Assembly: GCA_050180745.1 (NCBI GenBank)
Contig: JBFXDW010000109.1
Coordinates: 1 to 5,886, forward strand
Length of the DNA stretch: 5,886 nucleotides
From: JBFXDW01 sp050180745
GTDB lineage: Bacteria > Pseudomonadota > Alphaproteobacteria > UBA9219
Direction: 5' to 3'
A program made the position numbers and the translations under genes. Below are positions 1-4,873 of this stretch, piece by piece. The notes beneath the pieces were generated by a model. The model was given only the letters and a program-made list of their open reading frames with translations, did not search any database and was not told the origin of the DNA. Numbering within the stretch: the first letter of the stretch is position 1; the number at the start of each line of letters is the position of its first letter.

Positions 1-1
1 A

Positions 2-70
2 AAAACCGAAGCTGTCCTGAAGGCCCAAACCCTCAACACCTTCCGAAACCTCGCTGCCCCTGAATATTAA
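2..70 (+). CDS. 3' end of an unidentified plus-strand gene (partial)
   Basis: An open frame enters from the left edge and ends at TAA 68-70. Its 22 visible residues end in TFRNLAAPEY. Only the C-terminal tail is present and I do not recognise the family. It is listed because the frame is open to the edge, the codons look like those of the neighbouring phage genes, and it points the same way as terS and terL. It is therefore plausibly another gene of the phage. It converges on the reverse transcriptase gene, whose stop codon lies 40 bases away. A chance open frame of this length cannot be excluded. Confidence 0.4.
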   Translation, partial: KTEAVLKAQTLNTFRNLAAPEY

Positions 71-109
71 ACTTTAAAGAAATAAGAAAACTGCGTCCGC
101 AATCACGCT

Positions 110-748
110 TTATTCAACAAGGCCATTGGAAACTAATATATTAAAAACTTCACTATTATCGTTTGGCACAAAAGTTTTTTGTAAATTTAATGGTAGTTTT
201 GCTCTTTGGGCTTTCTCTTGGAGGCAAGAAAAAACTTCGTTAGCCTCATCAAGAGAGTGGTTCGTAGATATGAATATGTCATCCATATATATAGTGACAT
301 CATATCCTTGCGTTCTAACTTTGTTTAGATAAGTGCCGAGTGCGCTTTTGAAGAGACAAAGAGACGCGATAATTGGGGACTGTATAAATCCATATGGCAA
401 AATGGTTTCGTCATAGTTAGAGGGGTTTCTGACTGTGCTTTCAGCTGCGTAGTGGCGGGATATAGCATTAGAAAATCCAATTTCTTTTAGATTTCGGGAT
501 ATTCGGTTTTTGCTGATGCAATTATAAAAGTGATAAATATCTGTACGAATAAACAGTTTGTTTTTTACATGTTGTTTGATTGCTTTAACGTGACCGCCTT
601 TGTGTAAATGAGCATAATAACTCGGAGGAACCCATTTGCTTGCAACCGCTTCTTTTATTGTCTCACCAATCTTACGTGTTTCCTCATTAGGAACAAAGAC
701 CCAGCGGTTTGGCTTGATTTCAAACTTATGATTCCAACGGGGTCTCAA
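110..748 (-). CDS. Short stand-alone reverse transcriptase, possible defence-associated type
   Basis: Predicted RNA-templated DNA polymerase of 212 residues. Motif A is around residues 66-79 with catalytic D70. Motif B is LPYGFIQSP at 117-125. Motif C is YMDD at 154-157 with the other two aspartates. A motif D-like KLPLNLQKT is at 184-192 and a motif E-like VFNILVSNG at 201-209. An N-terminal fingers segment holds a VFVP stretch (17-20) and HKGGHVKAI (49-57). The protein stops just after motif E: there is no thumb, no maturase X domain, no HNH endonuclease and no integrase. A group II intron protein or retroviral-type polymerase is thus unlikely. Motif B is not the SQ-type of diversity-generating retroelements. 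The start is TTG at 748; AAGGA at 757-761 lies 8 nt upstream and no ATG is available upstream in frame before a stop. It overlaps the upstream peptide gene by 23 nt, so coupled translation is likely. It is AT-rich (a sampled 60-base stretch is about 35% GC, against about 60% in terL), which suggests separate acquisition. RT identity is secure; a role in anti-phage defence is inference. Confidence 0.9.
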   Translation of the reverse strand: MRPRWNHKFEIKPNRWVFVPNEETRKIGETIKEAVASKWVPPSYYAHLHKGGHVKAIKQHVKNKLFIRTDIYHFYNCISKNRISRNLKEIGFSNAISRHYAAESTVRNPSNYDETILPYGFIQSPIIASLCLFKSALGTYLNKVRTQGYDVTIYMDDIFISTNHSLDEANEVFSCLQEKAQRAKLPLNLQKTFVPNDNSEVFNILVSNGLVE

Positions 749-884
749 TTCTATGGTCCTTAAATGAGTAGTTAGAAGCCATGTTCACGAGTTTGATGAT
801 TGCCTGAACCAACTTAACGGCTGCATTGGCAATTCCCAAAAGATTGCGAACAAGGCCCATGTTATTTTGTTTAAAAAACTTCAT
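726..884 (-). CDS. 52-residue basic amphipathic peptide, first gene of the RT cassette
   Basis: I do not recognise a family. The peptide starts MKFFKQNN. A long stretch, residues 10-37, then alternates aliphatic residues with Lys, Arg, Asn and Gln (for example AAVKLVQAIIKLV at 21-33), as expected for an amphipathic or membrane-associated helix. A polar charged tail (SFKDHRIETPLES) follows. The ATG at 882-884 is chosen because AAGGAG at 892-897 lies 7 nt upstream. A longer in-frame start further upstream would run through the predicted leader hairpin and lacks such a site. Its last 23 nt overlap the start of the reverse transcriptase, so the two are almost certainly one transcript. It could be a membrane-acting effector, an RT partner or a leader peptide. 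The sequence does not decide between these. Confidence 0.65.
   Translation of the reverse strand: MKFFKQNNMGLVRNLLGIANAAVKLVQAIIKLVNMASNYSFKDHRIETPLES
757..761 (-). promoter_or_regulatory. Ribosome binding site that fixes the TTG start of the reverse transcriptase
   Basis: AAGGA on the minus strand, 8 nt before TTG 746-748 and inside the coding region of the upstream peptide. It supports the non-ATG start and coupled expression of the pair. Confidence 0.65.
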
Positions 885-891
885 AACAATA

Positions 892-897
892 CTCCTT
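892..897 (-). promoter_or_regulatory. Ribosome binding site of the 52-residue peptide
   Basis: AAGGAG on the minus strand, 7 nt before ATG 882-884. It decides the start in favour of the 52-residue form. Confidence 0.65.
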
Positions 898-914
898 CTA
901 CTAGCTCTGACTGA

Positions 915-933
915 CCTTGCGCGGTGCGCATGG
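915..933 (-). repeat. GC-rich hairpin in the leader of the RT cassette
   Basis: TGCGC (918-922), loop GGT, GCGCA (926-930), extended after one mismatch by CC (915-916) with GG (932-933). It stands 18 bases before the peptide ribosome binding site on the minus strand. It could act as a leader structure or an RNA element; without a following T-run it is not a terminator. Confidence 0.45.
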
Positions 934-950
934 CTTTTAACCAAAACGAC

Positions 951-1000
951 TTAATGATTATGATAATAACATGTGTGTTTACATGTTTTATTGTCATTAA
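951..1000. repeat. Nested AT-rich inverted repeat upstream of the RT cassette
   Basis: The inner arms AACATGT (968-974) and ACATGTT (981-987) are perfect complements around a 6-nt spacer. The outer arms TTAATGA (951-957) and TCATTAA (994-1000) are also perfect complements. The segments between them pair only partly. As DNA it looks like a dimeric repressor operator placed where the RT promoter should be. As RNA it would be a long imperfect stem. Confidence 0.55.
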
Positions 1001-1010
1001 ATCACGAATA

Positions 1011-1023
1011 GTCACTTAGTGAC
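1011..1023. repeat. Perfect 6-bp palindrome around a central T
   Basis: GTCACT T AGTGAC. This is a possible half of an operator array or a stem in an intergenic RNA. It lies 11 bases from the nested repeat at 951-1000. Confidence 0.45.
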
Positions 1024-1038
1024 ACAAAGGAGCTAAGC

Positions 1039-1051
1039 AGGCGAATCGCCT
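1039..1051. repeat. Perfect 6-bp palindrome around a central A
   Basis: AGGCGA A TCGCCT. As RNA it would form GGC/GCC closed by a small loop. It continues the run of inverted repeats in the divergent region. Confidence 0.4.
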
Positions 1052-1165
1052 ACCGTCAGAGCATTAAACGCATATCATAAATGGGGTTAAAAGCCAATGT
1101 TTCAAATTATTAATGACTTCAGCCCTGATCTCTTCGACGTATAGCGCGGGGCACAGTGTCTAAAC

Positions 1166-1702
1166 ATGGGATTATCAATCCGAGCTTATGCGGCGCACAG
1201 GGGGTGTTCCAAAAGTGCGGTGATGAAGGCCGTTCAAAGTGGCCGCATTACCAGAGGCGAAGACGGCAAGATTGATCCTGCGAAGGCTGATCTTCAATGG
1301 GAACGAAACAGTGATCCAGGGCAAGTGGAAGCGCAGAAAGAAGCGCAACAACCAGCTCCTCAAGCGAAGCCCAAAACCAAAACAGACGAAACCGTGCCCG
1401 CCGCATCATCTGCTGAAGGGCCAACTTACATTCAAAGCCGAGCCATTCGAGAACTGTATGTCGCACGGCTTCGTAAGATGGAATACGAGGAAAAAGCCGG
1501 ACGGCTCGTCCCGCTCGAAAAAGTAACCGTCCGTTGGTTCAATCTTGCGCGGCAATTGCGCGATCAGCTTTTGGGCATACCCAATCGTATCGATGCCATT
1601 CTTGCGGCTGAAAACGACCGTTTCAAGGTCAACGAGCTTTTAAGCGAGGAACTTTCCCGCGTGTTGGAAGAGTTCTCTAAATCCGATCCACAAAATATCT
1701 GA
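1166..1702 (+). CDS. terS: Phage terminase small subunit, Nu1 type
   Basis: DNA-recognition subunit of a tailed-phage packaging motor. It binds the packaging site and hands DNA to the large subunit. Residues 3-28 (SIRAYAAHRGCSKSAVMKAV onward) form the N-terminal helix-turn-helix seen in lambda Nu1-type proteins, followed by a wing-like GRITRGEDGKIDPAKAD stretch (26-42). Residues 50-85 are a low-complexity Pro/Ala/Gln/Lys linker. The rest is a predicted helical region rich in Arg and Glu (about 90-172), as expected for oligomerisation and contact with the large subunit. At 178 residues it matches the usual size (lambda gpNu1 has 181). ATG 1166 is the only start that keeps the helix-turn-helix whole, although no strong ribosome binding site precedes it. 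terL starts 4 nt after its stop. Confidence 0.85.
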   Translation: MGLSIRAYAAHRGCSKSAVMKAVQSGRITRGEDGKIDPAKADLQWERNSDPGQVEAQKEAQQPAPQAKPKTKTDETVPAASSAEGPTYIQSRAIRELYVARLRKMEYEEKAGRLVPLEKVTVRWFNLARQLRDQLLGIPNRIDAILAAENDRFKVNELLSEELSRVLEEFSKSDPQNI

Positions 1703-1706
1703 CACA

Positions 1707-2894
1707 ATGAACGATCCGCAAGAAGCTGCTTTCATTCGTTCCTATTTGGAAGGATTAAAGCCCGATCCTATTTTGCTGGTTTCGGAATGGTCGGACAATA
1801 ACCGCTTTCTCTCCGGCAAGGCGGCTTCCGAGCCAGGGCCGTGGCGTACAAGCCGAACGCAATATCTGAAAGAGATTATGGACTGCCTATCGGCCAGTTC
1901 TCCTATTGAGCGCGTCGTCTTTATGAAGGGAGCACAAGTCGGCGGGACGGAATGTGGCAATAACTGGCTTGGCTATATCATTCATCATACGCCTGGGCCT
2001 GCTCTTCAAGTTAACCCGACGGTTGAGAACTCCAAGCGCAATTCAAAGCAGCGCATTGATCCTCTCATTGAAGAAAGCCCCGTATTGCGCGAGCTGGTCA
2101 AGCCAGCGCGATCCAAGGATTCCGGCAACACGGTTCTGACCAAAGAGTTTCCTGGCGGCATTCTCGTGATGGCGGGCGCGAACAGCGCGGCGGGGCTTCG
2201 CTCCATGCCCGTGCGGTTCTTGTTTTTGGATGAAGTGGATGCCTATCCAGGGGACGTAGAAGGTGAAGGCGATCCCATCGCTTTGGCCGAGGCGCGAACC
2301 CGCACCTTTGCGCGGCGCAAGATTTACATTGTCTCGACACCGACGATCAAAGGCCTCTCGCGTATTGAAAGAGAATACGAAGCCAGCGACCAACGCCGAT
2401 ACATGGTGCCGTGTCCTTTATGCGGCACGTTCCAATGGCTCAAATTCTCGCAGCTGAAATGGCCGCATAACCAGCCGGAGAAAGCGGCCTATGAGTGCGA
2501 ACATTGCGGCCAGCTTTTTGAAGAGCATCACAAAACGGACATGCTCGCGAATGGCTATTGGCAAGCCCATGCAAAAGGTGACGGGCGCACGGCGGGCTTC
2601 CATATCTCCAGTTTGTATTCGCCGCTGGGCTGGCGAAGCTGGGCGGAAATTGCCCGCGCTTGGCTCGACGCGCAGGGATCAGACGCTTCGATCAAATCGT
2701 TTAAGAATACCGAGCTTGGCGAGACCTACATCGAAAAAGGCGAAGCCCCCGAATGGCATCGCCTGTACGAGCGCCGTGAAGATTTGGGAAAGAAGCTGGG
2801 TCAGGCCGCGCAGCTCTGCCCTGTAAACCAAGGCGAAAGAGCCTTTTGGATTATTTTTCCGAGGTGGAGGTTTTTCGGGCGAACTGGCGTGTGA
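1707..2894 (+). pseudogene. terL: Phage terminase large subunit, gpA type, truncated before the nuclease domain
   Basis: ATP-driven DNA-packaging motor subunit. Residues 1 to about 360 fit the lambda gpA-type ATPase well. There is a Walker A-like KGAQVGGTE at 74-82, a Walker B FLFLDEVD at 171-178 and a coupling motif STPT at 210-213. A zinc-binding pair sits at CPLC (236-239) and CEHC (264-267), and the conserved LYERRED is at 353-359. Relatives have about 600 or more residues, continuing with a TAGVDVQ-type start of the nuclease domain. Here residues 361-395 do not resemble the family and the frame ends at TGA 2892-2894, inside a probable group II intron. The real phage sequence therefore stops near 2786. 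The gene start is 4 nt after terS, without a strong ribosome binding site of its own, so coupled translation is likely. The product should lack the cutting activity needed for packaging. Confidence 0.85.
2786..2888 (+). pseudogene. Possible N-terminal remnant of an ISAs1-type transposase
   Basis: In a different frame from terL, an open stretch (about 2780-2896) encodes KSLLDYFSEVEVFRANWRV. From memory this resembles the conserved N-terminus of ISAs1-family transposases (pattern SLL-x-F-x2-v-x-D-x-R-x2-W-x-V). Only about 20 residues are visible before the GTGTG at 2889. The rest of the transposase is not in the window, and I could not define a terminal inverted repeat. If correct, an insertion sequence broke terL and a group II intron later entered the insertion sequence. 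The match is short, so the call is tentative. Confidence 0.25.
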
Positions 2895-3150
2895 TGTAGA
2901 GCCCGTTCAGAATCTTTCTGAACAAGCTCTTATGTCAAACGGATAGGGAGGAAAGGAGGAGCTCTGTGAATCTTCAGCACAGCAAGCCCTCTAAAAAACT
3001 GCAAATAGTCTTGATCACCGCACCAATGCACAGCGGTAGTCAGTCTGTGAGACAGATATAGCCGATGTCAGATAAAATGAATTTGAACAAAAGGGGTACT
3101 AACCGGAGCTAGTACTTGCGAAAGCGAGTACTGACATGGCCCGTAAAAAG
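2889..3150 (+). ncRNA. 5' part of a group II intron (domains I to III), truncated
   Basis: The segment begins GTGTG, fitting the GUGYG consensus 5' end of group II introns, and is dense in hairpins. AGAGC (2898-2902) pairs with GCTCT (2926-2930) around GTTCAGA/TCTGAAC (2905-2911, 2917-2923). CTGTG/CACAG (2964-2968, 2978-2982) occupies the place of the exon-binding-site hairpin of Ll.LtrB. ACCGC/GCGGT (3017-3021, 3033-3037) and GTCT/AGAC (3043-3046, 3050-3053) follow, then CAGATATA (3053-3060), also found in Ll.LtrB domain I. A 9-bp stem closed by GAAA sits at 3111-3132, and ACATGGC (3134-3140) recalls the end of Ll.LtrB domain III. These comparisons are from memory. No maturase gene and no domain V (AGC ... 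GAAA ... CGTACGGTT) occur downstream, so it should not splice. Another large structured RNA is the alternative. Confidence 0.6.
3111..3132 (+). repeat. 9-bp stem with GAAA tetraloop
   Basis: AGTACTTGC (3111-3119), GAAA (3120-3123), GCGAGTACT (3124-3132), with one G-T pair. A GNRA-capped stem typical of large ribozymes; here probably in domain II or III of the intron fragment. Confidence 0.6.
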
Positions 3151-3293
3151 TAGAAGAAATTTTTTAATAAAAACTGTTGGCACTCCAGAGACCTGTCGCG
3201 CCTAAGCTACAAAGCAGCGTAGGGAGAAAGCTGGAATCCTATTCTTCCTTTTTGGGCTTCCATTATGCAAGATGTCTAATATGGATATCTACT
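3151..3293. other. Unassigned junction segment
   Basis: No gene can be supported on either strand. The left part, with an A/T-rich run at 3151-3172, could be the start of intron domain IV. The right part abuts the stop codon of icmT, where an icmS/traL gene would be expected on the minus strand. The junction between retroelement and plasmid DNA must lie in this stretch. Confidence 0.4.
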
Positions 3294-3566
3294 TCAACGC
3301 CCCCCGAAGTCGATCATACGCCGACGAGCACGACGAGAATTAGCAGGTCTATTCGCCCCAAGGATCCATGAACGAAAGGCACGCAGAGAAGATTCGAACG
3401 TCAAGCCTTTACGTTCCAAGAACCAAAAGAAGGTCAACATGACGGCGGCTACCACAAACGTCCATGGCCGCGCGTAAACCAAAAATAAAAAAAAGCCAAA
3501 AAAACCACGCGCATCAATAAAAAAGAAACGAACTGGTTTTTGCGTGTTTCTCCAATGAATATCCAT
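3294..3566 (-). CDS. icmT: IcmT/TraK-like inner-membrane protein of an I-type (Dot/Icm) secretion system
   Basis: A 90-residue protein, close to the length of Legionella IcmT (about 86). It shows the family signature at the N-terminus: HWR (4-6) and VRFFFIDAR (12-20). A hydrophobic region (21-50) then gives one or two membrane spans with the conserved PWTF at 34-37. ERKG (51-54) and a cytoplasmic or periplasmic LRAFRSWILG (61-70) follow. The C-terminus is Arg-rich. IcmT is a small essential inner-membrane component of type IVB secretion systems; its exact task is not settled. The start ATG 3564-3566 has a near-perfect AAGGAGGA site at 3574-3581, 7 nt upstream, in the 20-nt gap after dotB. It looks intact but is the last gene before the rearranged segment. 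Confidence 0.85.
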   Translation of the reverse strand: MDIHWRNTQKPVRFFFIDARGFFGFFLFLVYARPWTFVVAAVMLTFFWFLERKGLTFESSLRAFRSWILGANRPANSRRARRRMIDFGGR

Positions 3567-3573
3567 TTACCGC

Positions 3574-3581
3574 TCCTCCTT
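3574..3581 (-). promoter_or_regulatory. Strong ribosome binding site of icmT
   Basis: AAGGAGGA on the minus strand, 7 nt before ATG 3564-3566. It fixes the icmT start and is the strongest such site in the window. Confidence 0.7.
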
Positions 3582-3586
3582 AATAA

Positions 3587-4873
3587 TCAGATGTCTAACG
3601 TATCTTCGTCCCCTAGGGCTGCTTCCGAATCATCGGCAAATGCATCTTCGTTCTGACCGCCACTGCCGGAATAGCCCTTAGTCAACAGAAGGTAAGAATG
3701 CCTATCAATCAAACCCTCCTTAAACGCCGCATTGGCTGATTGCTCCATCGTCCGACCATAACGAACCAGAAGACGCTGCGTCTCAAGAGTCCATTGCTCC
3801 ATGGGCATATCTAAAAGCTGTTCACGCACCATGTTATCGAACACAAGATATTCGCGCAAACCTATCCGTCCGCCCCCAACCTTCGGCACCAGCACTTGCG
3901 TGACAATCATCCGCAACGTCTCCATCAACGCATAGGCACGCTCAGACCGCTCAGCTGGATCAAACACGCTTACCGTCCGCCGAATCGTCGCAGCAACACC
4001 GATTGTGTGCACTGTCGAATAAACTAAATGTCCTGTTTGCCCCGCCTCAATTGCCGCCGTAACCGTTGCACGATCACGCGCTTCACCAACCAAAATAATG
4101 TTCGGCTTCCGCCGCAGCGCATTCCGTACGCCTGCCGCAAAGGTTGGCAAATGGCGAGGAATCTCCGTCTGCGATACAAGTGAGCGTGGTCCAGTAATCG
4201 CATCATACACATATTCGATTGGAGCCTCATACGTCACCAGCTTGCCACAACCCTCAGGCCGTTCAATTAGCATCCGCCCACCTGAAGCCAAAAGCGTTGA
4301 TTTACCACTTCCTGTAGGGCCCGTAACCAGCACAAGACCCTGACTCGGAGCCCAGTTATCCATGATCTCTTGTTCGATGCCCAGTTCACGCATATGCGGC
4401 GGTAAATGAGGCAAAGAACGTAAGGTCGCCTGAACAGCATCCCGTCCCCGCGATAAAATAGCCGTAATGTTCGTCCGAAAACGGTGTCGCACATTGCGCT
4501 CGGGTCGAACCTCATAAGACAGATCGAGATCCTGTCCTGATGCCAGCTTAGCAATCGCATCTGGCCCGTAAAGCCGCGCCAGAATATTGACCATATCAGC
4601 AGAATCTAAAGGCCGATGGGTCACAGGATAAAGAACCCCATCGACTTCGATAACAACAGGCCGATCGGTTTGAAAAGAGATATCTGTGGCTCGCTTTTCT
4701 ACACACCAGAGCAGAAGCCCATCGAGATTCTCCTCTTGCATACGCAAAGGCTCGGCAGGCCACGTCCCGATCTGAAGTTGTTTTTCATCAACTTGCAAAG
4801 TCACCGAAGATTCTTCAGATGCAGGCTCTTCACCCAGCAATGCATCAAGGTCTATCTCTGAGCCGGTGTCCAT
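3587..4873 (-). CDS. dotB: DotB/TraJ-type hexameric secretion ATPase
   Basis: Cytoplasmic ATPase of the PilT/VirB11 superfamily that powers I-type (type IVB) secretion or conjugation. It has 428 residues, longer than Legionella DotB (about 377). The extra length is an acidic N-terminal lead (1-45) and an acidic C-terminal tail (405-428). The N-terminal PAS-like sensor region is about 47-160. Walker A GPTGSGKS is at 185-192, an Asp box VTYEAPIEYVYD at 213-224, Walker B IILVGEARD at 259-267 and a His box TGHLVYSTVHT at 280-290. All catalytic motifs are intact. The start ATG 4871-4873 has GGAG 6-7 nt upstream and overlaps the end of dotC by 22 nt, so translation is coupled. It could equally be named traJ after IncI plasmids. 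The gene order supports a conjugation system more than a host-infection Dot/Icm system. Confidence 0.93.
   Translation of the reverse strand: MDTGSEIDLDALLGEEPASEESSVTLQVDEKQLQIGTWPAEPLRMQEENLDGLLLWCVEKRATDISFQTDRPVVIEVDGVLYPVTHRPLDSADMVNILARLYGPDAIAKLASGQDLDLSYEVRPERNVRHRFRTNITAILSRGRDAVQATLRSLPHLPPHMRELGIEQEIMDNWAPSQGLVLVTGPTGSGKSTLLASGGRMLIERPEGCGKLVTYEAPIEYVYDAITGPRSLVSQTEIPRHLPTFAAGVRNALRRKPNIILVGEARDRATVTAAIEAGQTGHLVYSTVHTIGVAATIRRTVSVFDPAERSERAYALMETLRMIVTQVLVPKVGGGRIGLREYLVFDNMVREQLLDMPMEQWTLETQRLLVRYGRTMEQSANAAFKEGLIDRHSYLLLTKGYSGSGGQNEDAFADDSEAALGDEDTLDI

Larger units (their letters stand above)
885..1165. other. Hairpin-rich divergent intergenic region between RT cassette and terminase genes
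   Basis: About 280 bases with no convincing gene, lying between the minus-strand RT cassette and plus-strand terS. It must hold the RT cassette promoter and could hold one for terS. I found no clean sigma70 pair. The best minus-strand guess is GTGACT, 17 nt, AATAAA. It carries at least four separate inverted repeats: 915-933, 951-1000, 1011-1023 and 1039-1051. Read on the minus strand, these would give a strongly folded RNA ending just before the peptide ribosome binding site. Defence RTs such as DRT2 and DRT9 use structured non-coding RNAs encoded beside the RT gene, so this is the natural place for a template or partner RNA. That role is inference. Confidence 0.5.

Noticed and set aside
71..109. 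Possible terminator for the RT gene: GCGT (93-96) and ACGC (105-108) followed on the minus strand by a T-rich run
   Set aside because: The stem is only 4 bp with an 8-nt loop, and the T-rich tract is interrupted. Too weak to annotate as a terminator.
110..748. Reading the RT as a diversity-generating retroelement RT or group II maturase
   Set aside because: Motif B is LPYGFIQSP rather than the SQ type of diversity-generating RTs. No variable/template repeat pair was noticed, and maturase and endonuclease domains are absent. The intron fragment at 2889 is far away and on the other strand.
1060..1110. Minus-strand promoter with TTGAAA and TATGAT
   Set aside because: Both boxes are good, but they are 20 nt apart, beyond the usual 16-18 nt.
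1097..1144. 15-codon plus-strand frame MFQIINDFSPDLFDV upstream of terS
   Set aside because: Very short, no ribosome binding site at good spacing, and stop codons on both sides. It could be a chance frame.
3108..3113. GCTAGT pairing with ACTGGC at the proposed 5' exon end as EBS1-IBS1
   Set aside because: The pairing is nearly perfect, but its position in the putative domain II/III stem does not match where EBS1 lies in domain I. Likely chance.
3177..3371. 64-codon plus-strand open frame
   Set aside because: It overlaps the 3' end of icmT on the other strand, has no family resemblance and crosses the junction. A chance frame.
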